DNA of 64,000 bases from Streptomyces sp. DH37 (GCF_029813835.1 NZ_JARVKV010000004.1:124001-188000), one strand, 5' to 3'. Positions 28,183 to 39,337 are shown, numbered from the stretch's first letter. Made by a program: numbers and translations. The notes: generated by a model not told the origin, from the letters alone.

Positions 28183-29006
28183 CGTCGACTCCCTTCGTGG
28201 GGGGACGCCCACCGCACACGGCACGGGGCCGCTCGCGCCGGCCGGGCGGCATCGTTCCGCCGCGGTCACCCCACCGGAAAACGGCACGGGGCCGCACTGG
28301 GGCGGTGAGGGGGGTGCGAGAAAAGTGCAGTAAGCGCTTTCTTGGAGGCGCCAGTATTGCAACGTTTCATTCGAGGGGTCAAGAGCCGGTGCCGCGCCCG
28401 GGGAAACGCGTCGCGTCCGATTTCCCGCACGTACCACGATCGGGCCGCGCCGACGTCCATTGCCTCTCTCACCTGCGCTTTTCCCGATGCCTTTCCGGCG
28501 CCCGGCCCCGTTCCCGTATTTTCGGAGCACCCGCACCGAATAGCGGGCGGTTGCGAATGCAGCGAAACGTCCGCACTCCCCGCCAATGCACCACGCGCGC
28601 GGAACCGGATCGGGGGAGGAACCCGACGGCGCTCCGCCGGCTCGGGTCCAGCGGCCGGTGGACGGCGACGCGCGGGAGGCCCAGGGGCTCCGCACCGGCG
28701 CCCGTGCGCGCCGCAGCGGGCCGGCCTCCAGGGGGCGCGCGTCCCGCCCGAGCGCGCCGGAACCGGCCGCCGCGTCCCCGGCCTCGCCGCCGTCCCCGGC
28801 GCTGGGGACGTCCAGCGGCAGGCCCGCGCCCCCTCGTCTCCCCCGCCTCCCCTCCTCCTCCGTTTCCGGCAGTCCGGCGGTGCCGCCCCGCTCCCGGCCC
28901 ACCGGCCCTCCCCGCCGGGTCGCGCAACCCTCCGCGGCGGACCAGACTGGGCCGTAGCCGGGGCCCGCGCCGGCCCCACCATGAGCGCCGCCCCCAGGTG
29001 ATCCCC
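28183..29006. other. Intergenic, 824 bp
   Basis: Divergent region between the beta-helix and Clp genes. It contains the LacI-type boxes at 28332-28369 and an unusually AT-rich stretch (28330-28560) for this genome; no supported gene. The open frames seen here end in low-complexity Arg/Pro/Gly text without a ribosome site. Confidence 0.55.
28332..28369 (-). promoter_or_regulatory. Two LacI-type palindromic boxes upstream of beta-helix gene
   Basis: AAGCGCTT (28332-28339, in GTAAGCGCTTTC) and TGCAACGTTTCA (28358-28369, a TG-N-AACGTT-N-CA palindrome) are 28 bp centre to centre in the promoter-proximal region of the minus-strand gene. Both have the central-CG symmetry of LacI-family operators, and the second shares its AACGTT core with the mannanase boxes. 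Confidence 0.55.
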
Positions 29007-31499
<2,493 letters not shown>

Positions 31500-33464
31500 T
31501 CACAGGGACCGCTCCAGGCGTTCGGCGAGGAGCCGGGTGAAGCGGGCCGGGTCGCCGGGGAGGCCGCCCTCCGCGAGGAGGGCCATGCCGTGGACGAGTT
31601 CGGCCATGCCCTCCAGGCCCGGGTCGGAGGGGCGGTCCGCGTGCGCCGTGCGCAGGCCGGTGATCAGGGGGTGGCCGGGATTGATCTCCAGGATGCGCTT
31701 GTCCTCGGGCATCTCCTGGCCCATGGCGCGGAGCATGTTCCGCAGGCCGGGCGTCGCGTCACCGCTGTCGGAGACGACGCAGGCCGGCGAGACGGTGAGG
31801 CGGGAGGACAGCCGCACGTCCTTCACCTCGTCGCCGAGCCGCTCGGCCAGCCACGCCAGCAGTCCGGCGTACTCCTCCCGCTGCCGCTCCCGCTCCGCCT
31901 TCTCCCGCTCCTTCTCCTCCTCGGTGCCGAACTCGGCCTCTCCCCTGGCGATGGACCGCAGCGTCCTGCCCTGGAACTCGGGCACCGCGTCGACCCACAC
32001 CTCGTCGACCGGGTCGGTCAGGATCAGCACCTCCAGGCCCTTGTCCCGGAAGGCCTCCATGTGCGGCGAGCTCTCCACCGCGCTCCGGGACGGGCCGGTC
32101 AGGTAGAAGATGTGCTCCTGCCCCTCCTTCATCCGCTCGACGTACTCCTGGAGGGTCGTCGTCCCCTCCGCGTCGTGGGTGGAGGCGAAGGAGGAGGCCG
32201 CCAGGATCGCGTCGCGGTTGTCGGGGTCGTTCAGCAGCCCCTCCTTGACGACGGCGCCGAACTCCCGCCAGAACTCGGCGTACTTCTCGGGCCGCGCGGT
32301 CCGCATCTCCTTGAGGGTGGACAGCACCTTCTTCGCCAGCCGCCGACGCATCAGCTGGATGTGGCGGTCCTGCTGGAGGATCTCGCGGGAGATGTTGAGC
32401 GACAGGTCCTGGGCGTCGACGACGCCCTTGACGAAGCGCAGGTAGGGCGGGACCAGCTCCTCGCACTCCTCCATGATCAGCACGCGCTTGACGTAGAGCT
32501 GCACACCGCGCCTGCCGGACGAGAACAGGTCGCGCGGCGGCCGCGCGGGCAGGAACAGCAGCGCCTGGTACTCGAAGGTGCCCTCCGCGTGGATGCGGAT
32601 GGTCTCCAGCGGATCGGTCCAGTCGTGGCTGATGTGCTTGTAGAGCTCGTGGTACTCCTCGTCGGAGACCTCGCTGCGGGGCCGGGCCCACAGGGCCTTG
32701 CGGGAGTTGACCGTCTCCGGCTCGGGCTTCCCGCCGTCCTCGCCCTTCTCGGCGTCCCCGGCCTCCCCGGCGTTCTCGGCGTTTCCTTCGGGAGCCGCCT
32801 CGACCAGCCGGATGGGCCAGGTGATGAAGTCGGAGTAGCGCTTGACGATCTCCCTGATCTTCCAGGGGGCCGTGTAGTCGAAGAGCCGGTCCTCGGTGTC
32901 CTCGGGCTTGAGCCGCAGGACGACCGACGTGCCCTGGGGCGCGTCGTCCACCGCCTCGATCGTGTAGGTGCCCTCGCCGGTGGACGTCCAGCGGGTGCCC
33001 GCCTCCTCCCCGGCGCGGCGGGTCAGCAGCGTGACCTCGTCGGCCACCATGAAGGCGGAGTAGAAGCCGACGCCGAACTGCCCGATCAGCGCCTCCGCGG
33101 ACGCCGGGTTCCCGGCGTCCCCGGCCTTCTGGGCCTCCTCCAGCTTCCGCACGAACTCCGCGGTGCCGGACTTGGCGATCGTCCCGATCAGCCCCACGAC
33201 CTCCTCGCGCGACATCCCGATGCCGTTGTCGCGCACGGTCAGCGTGCGGGCGTCCTTGTCGGTCTCGATCTCGATGTGCAGGTCGGAGATGTCGGCGTCC
33301 AGCGAGTCGTCGCGCAGCGCCTCGATGCGGAGCTTGTCGAGCGCGTCGGAGGCGTTGGAGACCAGCTCCCTCAGGAACACGTCCTTGTTCGAGTAGATCG
33401 AGTGGACCATCATCCGCAGAAGCCGGCTGGCCTCCACCTGGAACTCGAACGTCTCGGCCGTCAT
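31500..33464 (-). CDS. htpG: Molecular chaperone HtpG (Hsp90)
   Basis: 654 residues from ATG 33464. GHKL ATPase motifs are intact: [14 protein letters not shown] (N box), DNGIGM (G1) and [11 protein letters not shown] (G2). The middle domain has [17 protein letters not shown] and the C-terminal dimerisation region ends near LAERLERSL. An acidic insertion ([18 protein letters not shown]) lies near residue 245. Hsp90 folds and stabilises client proteins in the cytosol with ATP. It is convergent with, and partly antisense to, the Clp-like frame. Confidence 0.97.
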
Positions 33465-33655
33465 GGTCGTGGATCCCCCACCAGTCGTCGTCCGTGCCCG
33501 GAAGGCCGGTGCGCCGTCGGTCGGCGCGGGGCCTGCCGGAGATACCTTTCCCGGTGATGTTATGCCGGACGGACTCCGGTCCGTGCGCGCCGGGACGAGC
33601 CGGATCGGCCCCGGATTCCGCGAACCGCCGGTGAGGGGCGCCCACTGTCGGCAAC

Positions 33656-33946
33656 ATGTCTCCCGACCGGACGAGGCGAGGAGACGCATCACCACCGTGC
33701 AGGCCAAGGAAACCCGGCGCCGTCACCGCAGAACGAGGCGACGTTCCCCCGCCGGCTCGCCGTGGACGGCCGGCCGAACTCCCCACGCGCCTCAACGAGC
33801 GGGAAGGGGTCGACATCCCGGAGGGCAAGCTGGAGCCACGGCCCGGTTTCCGGCTGGCGGTACTGGAAGAGGACCGCAACCGCGCGCTGCTCTGCGAGAC
33901 GCTGGACTGGTTCCGGGGGTGCTGGGAGAACAGGGAAGCGATCTGA
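33656..33946 (+). CDS. Small hypothetical protein, possibly decayed
   Basis: Up to 96 residues from ATG 33656. The first half is Arg/Pro-rich and uninformative, but the second half (EGVDIPEGKLEPRPG, FRLAVLEEDRNRALLCETLDWFRGCWE) has ordinary protein composition and looks like a real coding segment. It lies beside the decayed XRE/methyltransferase remnants, so it may itself be a remnant. I do not recognise the family. No clear ribosome site. Confidence 0.35.
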   Translation: MSPDRTRRGDASPPCRPRKPGAVTAERGDVPPPARRGRPAELPTRLNEREGVDIPEGKLEPRPGFRLAVLEEDRNRALLCETLDWFRGCWENREAI

Positions 33947-34048
33947 AGGTTTCACCGGAGGCCGCACTTCGGGAGTCGTCCGCCCGTCCGCCGGGGAGCG
34001 GACGGGCGGACGGCGCGGCACGATCCCCCTCCGCACCGGCCAGGACCC

Positions 34049-34470
34049 TCACACCGGCCAGGAGTCGGCCGGGTCGTCCAGCCACGCCCGCTGCCCCCGC
34101 GGCGTGACGGTCAGCCCGAACCGCTCGTACCCCGGCCTGCCCCGCTCCCGCCACCGGCGGTGGGCGGCCTCGGTCTCGTCCCACAGGCGGCGGGGCCCGG
34201 ACTGCCACACGCGCGCAGCCTCTCCGTCGCGGAACATCGCGCAGGCCCAGGAGCGGTCGTTCAGCCCGTACCACCAGACCGGCCGGGCCCCGTCGCGCTC
34301 TCCCCGTCGCGGGAGACGGTCAGCCGGGCCACGGCGTCGCCGTTGCCGTAGTGCGTCCCCCCACGGGGCGACGATCCGCCCGCCGGGACGGCACTGCTCC
34401 ACCCAGGCGTACGGGACGGACCGCAGCCCGCACGTGGCGATGATCCGGTCGTAGGGCGCGCCGTCGGGGG
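34049..34470 (-). pseudogene. Remnant of PCMT-like methyltransferase
   Basis: The minus frame carries [22 protein letters not shown] followed by [12 protein letters not shown], the post-motif region of the protein-L-isoaspartate-methyltransferase-like enzymes found with FxLD/ATP-grasp peptide systems. After PWG the frame turns to Arg-rich noise, while the expected [21 protein letters not shown] is present in another frame (about 34300-34365), then the first frame resumes. That means two compensating frameshifts. The N-terminal SAM-binding half is missing: the sequence is cut near 34470, where a truncated XRE gene begins in the opposite direction. Confidence 0.75.
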
Positions 34471-34484
34471 AAATGGAGCGCAGC

Positions 34485-34727
34485 GGGCGGGTGCGGGTCC
34501 ATGTGCTCCCCTTCTTCGCAGGTGCGCACGCGCTGCTGGAGAGCATGATCACCCTTGTGCGGTTCACCGACGCCCCTCCGGTGGCCTACGTCGAAGGCCT
34601 GCGCACCGGGCGTGTCATGGATGACCCGGACATGATCGGGGCCTGCCAGTCGGCCTACGACCTCGCCCTGGACGATGCCTTGTCGCCGGAGGAGTCACCG
34701 TCCCTGCCGGAGGAGTACAAGCGATGA
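34485..34727 (+). pseudogene. Remnant of XRE/DUF5753 regulator (3' end)
   Basis: Residues [20 protein letters not shown], then [22 protein letters not shown] and CQSAYDLALDDALSPEES are the C-terminal third of a DUF5753 domain as in the intact XRE protein family. The HTH and first two thirds are absent. Its cut end abuts the cut end of the methyltransferase remnant, which implies one deletion removed the 5' parts of two divergent genes and their shared promoter. It keeps the ATGA overlap with the DUF397 remnant. Confidence 0.75.
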
Positions 34728-34910
34728 TCAACGAGCACAGCCTGACGTGGCGCGAGTCCAGCTACAGCGGCCCGGACAACGGCGACTGCGTCGAGAGCGC
34801 CGACGGGCTTCCCGGCGTGGTCCCCGTACGGGGCGGCAAGAACCCCGGCGGCCCGGCGCCGGTCTTCCCGGCGCCGGGCGTGGAACGCGTTCACGGCGGA
34901 GGCAAAGGGA
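34724..34910 (+). pseudogene. DUF397 gene with frameshift
   Basis: LTWRESSYSGPDNGDCVE and VVPVRGGKNPGGPAPVFPAP are a DUF397 domain, but the closing motif AWNAFTAEAK appears in the next frame (from 34878), so about one base is gained between 34866 and 34880. Without correction the frame runs on into the antisense of downstream genes. An intact DUF397 gene is at 39028. A sequencing error is possible but the two flanking remnants argue for real decay. Confidence 0.7.
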
Positions 34911-34990
34911 CGCGCGCGTCCCTGGCTCCCGGTCCGCCGGCGGAGCGAACACCGGAGGCGGGGCCGTGTCGGTCCCGTCTCCGCCCTACG

Positions 34991-35551
34991 TCACTGACCC
35001 ACCCGTCCGTCGACGCACTCGCGCAGCAGGTCGGCGTGCCCGCAGTGGCGGGCGTACTCCTCGATCCCGTGCACCATCAGCTCCCGGATCGTGACCCCGT
35101 CCTTTCCCACGCGTTCGTCCAAGTCCGGGTGCTCGGCCAGTACGGCGTCGGTGGCGGCCTGTTCGCGTTCCAGATCGGCGTACGCGGCCTCGACCACTGC
35201 CTGGTCGGCGACGGCTCCGTCGAAGTCCGCGTCCTTCTCGCCGTACAGCTTCGGCAGTGGCTCGCCGTCACCGATCCAGTTGCGCCAGTCCCGTTCCACC
35301 TCGGCGAGGTGTCGGAGCAGGCCGAGCAGCGACATCGTCGAGGGCGGGACCGAGCGGCGGGCCAGTTGCTCGGCGTCCAGGCCCTCGCACTTCATCCGCA
35401 GGGTCGTGCGGTAGTCCTCCAGGAACTCCCGCAGCGTCGCGAACTCGCCCTCCGGGCCGGGGCCTTCCCTGTCGCGGGGGTCGTCGTCCGGGTCGGCCCA
35501 CATGTCGGGGTAAACGGTCGCCTGGCTCCATCGCGCGGGTTGGTCACTCAT
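34991..35551 (-). CDS. DinB-superfamily (DUF664) protein
   Basis: 186 residues from ATG 35551. The four-helix DinB/YfiT fold is indicated by TMSLLGLLRHLAEVERDWRNW and the C-terminal MVHGIEEYARHCGHADLLRE, with His in each segment positioned to bind a divalent metal. Actinobacterial relatives include mycothiol-dependent transferases and isomerases. The actual reaction is unknown. Start has only a weak ribosome site. Confidence 0.8.
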   Translation of the reverse strand: MSDQPARWSQATVYPDMWADPDDDPRDREGPGPEGEFATLREFLEDYRTTLRMKCEGLDAEQLARRSVPPSTMSLLGLLRHLAEVERDWRNWIGDGEPLPKLYGEKDADFDGAVADQAVVEAAYADLEREQAATDAVLAEHPDLDERVGKDGVTIRELMVHGIEEYARHCGHADLLRECVDGRVGQ

Positions 35552-35683
35552 GCAGCCATGCTCGTCCGCGACGGCCCGTGCCCGCCACCGGATTCTTCCG
35601 GAGGTCCCGTCGTGGCGTGCCGTGCCAGGCCGGGCCGGGGGCCGCAGGCCGCAAAACCGCCTCGCCACCGGTTCGCCGGTGCG

Positions 35684-36442
35684 CTACGTGCCGTAGGTCT
35701 TCCTCCAGCGTGCGCGGTGCTCCCGGTCGCCCTGGCCGGCGCCGTTGACGTCGGCCAGGGCGGGCAGGGAGGCGCCGTTGTTCCACAGGCCCAGGTGGTC
35801 GCGGTGCACGGCCAGGATGCCGTGCTCCACCGCCAGCGCCTGGGAGGGGCCGCTGAAGCGCGAGGTCGTCACGAAGACCGCCACGTCGGCCCCGAAGTGC
35901 ACCTTCGCTCCCATCAGGTCGCGCATCTCGCGGCTGGCGACGGTGCGGGTCGGCGCGTACCGCTTGCACTGGACGACCATCGTGCGGCCGTCGGGCAGCC
36001 GCCCGACCACGTCCGCGCCGTTGTCGTGGGAGCCGCCCACGCGCCGGACCTCGGTGCAGCCGTCCCGGCGGCACAGCTCGGCCACCAGCTCCTCGAACTC
36101 GGTGCCGGACATCGCGTCCACCTCGGCCAGCGTCCGGCGTCCGGCCGCCACCGCGTCCGCCCGCCGCCACTCCCGGTCCCCGCCGCGGACGACCCGGTCG
36201 GTGCGCCACAGCCACCACGCCAGGCCGCCGAGGCCTGCGGCGACCGCGGCCCCCAGGAGGTAGGGCCAGACCGTCGACCAGGAGGCGGCGAGCAGGAGCA
36301 GCACCGCCGCGCCGCCGGCGACCGCCGATCTCCGCCTGGCCTCGCGCCTGCGCCGCGCCGCCGATCCGCGTCCGCGACCTCCACGGACCCCACGGATCCC
36401 ACGGACCCCATGAGCCTCACGACCTCCACGCCGAGCAGCCAT
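35684..36442 (-). CDS. Membrane-anchored Mrr-type restriction endonuclease
   Basis: 252 residues from ATG 36442 (GGAGAGGGGG upstream). A basic N-terminus and two adjacent hydrophobic helices (AVLLLLAASWSTVW, LLGAAVAAGLGGLAWWLW) precede an Mrr-cat domain: TEFEELVAELCRRDGC, GGSHDNGADVVG and VVQCKRYA, giving the D-QxK site Asp144, Gln158, Lys160. Mrr enzymes cleave modified DNA; membrane-tethered versions are common in actinobacteria and poorly understood. No methylase is adjacent. The permuted tRNA-like unit lies upstream on the same strand. Confidence 0.85.
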   Translation of the reverse strand: MAARRGGREAHGVRGIRGVRGGRGRGSAARRRREARRRSAVAGGAAVLLLLAASWSTVWPYLLGAAVAAGLGGLAWWLWRTDRVVRGGDREWRRADAVAAGRRTLAEVDAMSGTEFEELVAELCRRDGCTEVRRVGGSHDNGADVVGRLPDGRTMVVQCKRYAPTRTVASREMRDLMGAKVHFGADVAVFVTTSRFSGPSQALAVEHGILAVHRDHLGLWNNGASLPALADVNGAGQGDREHRARWRKTYGT

Positions 36443-36667
36443 CCCCGGCCCCCTCTCCCCCGTGATCCGCCCAGCAGTCTGGACAGGAGGGAGGCGGGAC
36501 GGAAGGACGCCCGTCGGCCATGGCCGGAAACCACGCGGCGGCCGGGCCTGGGCAGCTGCGGGGCTCGTCCGGCGGAGGCAGCGCAGGCGGCTGGAACCGT
36601 CCGCGCACCCACTGGTGCCGACGCGCGCCCCCTCCCCGGGTGCGGTCGGCCGGACGACGTGGCGGAG

Positions 36668-36693
36668 CCCGGGAGTCGTATCCAGCTCCCGGG
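36668..36693 (-). terminator. Hairpin closing the tRNA-like unit
   Basis: A perfect 8-bp stem CCCGGGAG/CTCCCGGG with a 10-base loop, about 45 bases after the second tRNA-like element in its direction of transcription. Confidence 0.5.
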
Positions 36694-36738
36694 CCCCTGG
36701 GGATGCCACCCAATTGCGCACGCCGGTGGCGTTCAAGA

Positions 36739-36842
36739 GGACGGATCAGTCGTCATGCCGTCGTGTTCTGCCTTTGAACTACCGCACCACGGGAGAGGTG
36801 CAGGCGAGAATCGAACTCGCATCCGACGGCGTTCGTCCGTCC
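36739..36842 (-). ncRNA. Candidate circularly permuted tRNA-like RNA 2 (Gly-like arms)
   Basis: On the minus strand the 3' half comes first: anticodon-stem strand CGTCG, T arm GCGAG-TTCGATT-CTCGC, acceptor CTGCACC. Eight bases later the 5' half begins: acceptor GGTGCGG, TA, D arm GTTC-AAAGGCA-GAAC, A26, anticodon-stem strand CGACG. The acceptor strands pair 7/7 (one G-U) and the anticodon strands 5/5, D and T loops have the canonical bases, and the outer ends also pair (GGACGGA/TCCGTCC, 36836-36842 with 36739-36745). The anticodon-stem helix extends two further pairs into the loop, so no clear anticodon is readable. The layout is that of a permuted pre-tRNA; degeneration of an old tRNA array is the alternative. 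Confidence 0.55.
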
Positions 36843-36879
36843 CCGGTCGGTCCGGCGATCGGCGGCGATGCTGAGACTG

Positions 36880-37022
36880 GAGCGAGAGTCTGAGATTGAC
36901 CGCGGCTGCCTCTGCCGTGTTGGGCTACCCCGGCCCGTCGGTGTGGTGCTGTGCCGGGGGAAGGACTCGAACCTTCACTGTCACCGCTTCTTCAGGCTGA
37001 ACTTCAGTGTCAGCTTGCGCTC
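36880..37022 (-). ncRNA. Candidate circularly permuted tRNA-like RNA 1
   Basis: Minus strand, 3' half first: a CTGAAGAA segment, anticodon-stem strand GCGGT, T arm GAAGG-TTCGAGT-CCTTC, acceptor CCCCGGC and discriminator A. After an 18-base spacer the 5' half follows: acceptor GCCGGGG, TA, a D arm GCC...GGC with GG in the loop, and anticodon-stem strand GCCGC. Acceptor pairs 7/7, anticodon stem 5/5 (one G-U). The outer flanks can pair (GAGCG at 37018-37022 with CGCTC at 36880-36884, plus TGAC/GTCA). CTGAAGA before the stem strand resembles a Phe (GAA) anticodon loop, which is suggestive only. No CCA is encoded. Confidence 0.55.
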
Positions 37023-37066
37023 ATCACGCGAACCGGTCCTCAGTTCCGGCCCGCGCCTGTCGCGCA

Positions 37067-37088
37067 CCCCCGCGCTCGCACGCGGGGG
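37067..37088 (-). terminator. Hairpin after DUF7873-like gene
   Basis: Perfect 8-bp stem CCCCCGCG/CGCGGGGG with a six-base loop, 27 bases beyond the stop of the upstream minus-strand gene. It separates that gene from the tRNA-like unit. Confidence 0.65.
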
Positions 37089-37114
37089 CGATCAGGGATG
37101 CTACCCGCCCGGCG

Positions 37115-37846
37115 TCAGCCGAACAGGTAGCCGAACACCGCGTCGCCGGCGCGCCGGTCGGTGACCTCGGCGCCGTTGGCCTCCTCGCGGGCGAACTTCA
37201 CCGCCTGCTGGAGCTTCTCGACCCGCTCCACCAGCTCGTTCACCCGCCGCGCCGGGAGCGCTCCGGAGAACTTCACGGTCGTCCAGTACCCGATGGGCAC
37301 GTCCTCGTAGTACACCTCGACCTGCGCCGGGTGCTTGTCGGTCGCCTCCGCCTTGACGTGGTTGCGGGGGACCTTCTTCGTGCGGATCGTGCGCACCGGG
37401 TCCGTCTTCCACCAGTCCGTGGACGGGTCGTGCGACCAGGACTCGGCGGCGTCGAGCGTGGGAAGCTTCTTGACGAAGGCGTGCAGGTCGGTGAGCTGCT
37501 TCTCCAGGAACAGGAGGTAGGTGACCGGGACGTCGGCGAGGATCGTCCGCCCGTCGACGGTGACGTCGGCGCGGGCCGTGCAGTTCGCCCAGTCCTTGGT
37601 GGCGACCACGTCGAACAGCCGGGTCAGCGACGCGGACATCTCGCGCAGCACGTCCTCGGCCTGCACCTGCACCCGCGTGGACTCGGGCGGCAGCTGCTCG
37701 CCCTCCTCGTCCTTGGGCTGGTACGTGCGCGAGATGCCGGCCAGCAGCGCGGGCTTCTGCACCTTGTGGTGCGCCGCGTTGACGTCCTGGAGCGACTTGC
37801 TCTTGACGCCCTTCTCGACAGCGATGATCTGGTTCAGCTTCGCCAC
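37115..37846 (-). CDS. DUF7873-like conserved actinobacterial protein
   Basis: 243 residues from GTG 37846, with GAAGGGGGAC upstream; earlier in-frame starts lie in Pro/Gly noise. The text AKLNQIIAVEKGVKSKSLQD, RTYQPKDEEGEQLPPE, ATKDWANCTARADVTVDG and DVPIGYWTTVKFSGALP is a well-conserved soluble protein found widely in Streptomyces. I know no function. It has no signal peptide or membrane segment. Even charge distribution and a helical C-terminus (NELVERVEKLQQAVKF) are all that can be said. Confidence 0.75.
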   Translation of the reverse strand: MAKLNQIIAVEKGVKSKSLQDVNAAHHKVQKPALLAGISRTYQPKDEEGEQLPPESTRVQVQAEDVLREMSASLTRLFDVVATKDWANCTARADVTVDGRTILADVPVTYLLFLEKQLTDLHAFVKKLPTLDAAESWSHDPSTDWWKTDPVRTIRTKKVPRNHVKAEATDKHPAQVEVYYEDVPIGYWTTVKFSGALPARRVNELVERVEKLQQAVKFAREEANGAEVTDRRAGDAVFGYLFG

Positions 37847-38125
37847 TTCGGTCCCCCTTCGAACAGGCAGGAACGTATCCCACGCCGTCGAAGACCCGCA
37901 TGCCTTTTTCGGGCCGCCGAAGCCCAAGCGGGCGAGCACTTCCCCGAGTTCGCCGGCGGAGGGGAACCGCCCGCGCCGGAGGCCCTGGCTGCGGACGTCC
38001 TACGAGCCGCGACCGGTGGTTACGCACCTCGCGGGCCGGTTGTACGCGCGGTACGCGTGCGGGTACGAGGCATGCGGCGTGACCGCCTCCCGCGCAAGGG
38101 CGTTGGCCCGGTGAGGTGATGTCCG

Positions 38126-39031
38126 ATGACGGAGCGTACGGACGGGGAGACCGTTCCGGGTGGCGGGGCGGTCGTGAACTTCGGTGACGGCTGGGAAGGC
38201 GACGGCGGGGCCGGGCGGCGGCCGGAGGACGAGGGCGGACGCGGTGTCCTCACGGCGTTCGGCCGGACCATGAAGACCCTGCGGGTACGGCAGGGCCTGG
38301 AGCGCGAGGAGTTCGGCAAGCGGATCGGGTACTCGGCCTCGACGGTCGCCTCGTTCGAGCAGGGGCGGAGGATTCCGTCACCCCGGACCATCGAGCGGGC
38401 GGACGAGGTGCTGGGCGCCGACGGGCTGCTGAACCTGTGGAAGGAGGAGGTGGAGCGGGCCCAGTACCCGGTCTTCTTCCAGGGGATGGCGGCGCTGGAG
38501 AAGGAGGCCATCGAGCTGGTCATGTACGACACGCTCGTGGTCAACGGCCTTCTCCAGACCGAGGAGTACATGCGGGCGCTGCTCGGCATGCGGCGCCCGC
38601 CACTCGACCCGGAAACCATCGAACTGCGGGTCGCCGTGCGGCTGGCCCGTCAGGAGGCCCTGGACAGGCGGCCCGCACCGCTGCTCAGTTTCGTGATGGA
38701 CGAGTCGGTGCTACGGCGTCAGTACGGCGGAAAGGACGTGTTGCGAAGGCAGTTGGAACACCTGCTCCTGGCCGGACAGAAACAGAACGCCGAACTCCAG
38801 GTCATGCCGCTCGACTGTGAGGAGAGCTCGGGCGTGGACGGGCCGTTCACGGTCGTCACGCGCAAGGACGGCAGGAAGTTCATGTACGCCGAAGTCCAGG
38901 GGACCAGCGCTCTTCAGACCGACCAGGAACGAGCGGCTCTCGCGCACGCACGCTATGGGATCATCCGCTCACAGGCTCTCAGTCCGCGAGAGTCGCTGGA
39001 GTTCATCGAAGGGGTGCTGGGATCGCTATGA
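38126..39031 (+). CDS. XRE-family regulator with DUF5753 domain
   Basis: 301 residues from ATG 38126. The HTH lies at about residues 42-95 (FGRTMKTLRVRQGLEREEFG, YSASTVASFEQGRRIPS). DUF5753 follows (MYDTLVVNGLLQTEEYMRAL, DESVLRRQYGG, AELQVMPLDCEESSGVDGPF). Proteins of this type (Scr1-like) act with a small DUF397 partner, encoded next with an ATGA overlap, in Streptomyces development and antibiotic control. It is the intact counterpart of the decayed copy at 34485. Confidence 0.92.
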   Translation: MTERTDGETVPGGGAVVNFGDGWEGDGGAGRRPEDEGGRGVLTAFGRTMKTLRVRQGLEREEFGKRIGYSASTVASFEQGRRIPSPRTIERADEVLGADGLLNLWKEEVERAQYPVFFQGMAALEKEAIELVMYDTLVVNGLLQTEEYMRALLGMRRPPLDPETIELRVAVRLARQEALDRRPAPLLSFVMDESVLRRQYGGKDVLRRQLEHLLLAGQKQNAELQVMPLDCEESSGVDGPFTVVTRKDGRKFMYAEVQGTSALQTDQERAALAHARYGIIRSQALSPRESLEFIEGVLGSL

Positions 39032-39243
39032 CCAACACTGAGTCCTCGACCGTCGCCTCCGGCCTCGTCTGGTTCAAGAGCAGCTACAGCGGAGCCGAGG
39101 GCGGTCAGTGCGTGGAGGTCGCGGCCGGTACGGCCGCTGTGCACGTCCGGGACTCCAAGGCCGTTGCCGGGCCCGTCGTCACGGTGTCGCGTGAGGCATG
39201 GGCGGAGTTCGTCGCACTGGCCTCCTCGCAGCGGGACGTCTGA
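39028..39243 (+). CDS. DUF397 small protein
   Basis: 71 residues, start ATG in the overlap with the XRE gene. Motifs LVWFKSSYSGAEGGQCVEVA, VHVRDSKAVAGPVVTVS and AWAEFVALA define DUF397. Members (such as Scr2-like proteins) bind or modulate the adjacent XRE regulator. A 10-bp stem hairpin follows 19 bases after the stop. Confidence 0.92.
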   Translation: MTNTESSTVASGLVWFKSSYSGAEGGQCVEVAAGTAAVHVRDSKAVAGPVVTVSREAWAEFVALASSQRDV

Positions 39244-39261
39244 CACCCGACAGGCCCACGA

Positions 39262-39295
39262 GAGCCCTGCCGCTCCTTCTCAGGTGGCAGGGCTC
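39262..39295 (+). terminator. Terminator of XRE/DUF397 operon
   Basis: Perfect 10-bp stem GAGCCCTGCC/GGCAGGGCTC with a 14-base loop, 19 bases past the DUF397 stop. Confidence 0.75.
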
Positions 39296-39337
39296 CGGCT
39301 CCCGCGCTTGCGGCGGCCCGGCGCGTCCGTGAACGCG

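Noticed and set aside
36797-36934. One ordinary tRNA with an intron (5' half at 36934, T arm at 36797)
   Set aside because: The acceptors GCCGGGG and CTGCACC do not pair, whereas each matches perfectly with the neighbouring half in permuted order.
36739-37022. tmRNA
   Set aside because: Permuted topology would fit a two-piece tmRNA, but both elements have a normal D stem, there are two copies with different acceptors, and no tag-peptide reading frame is seen.
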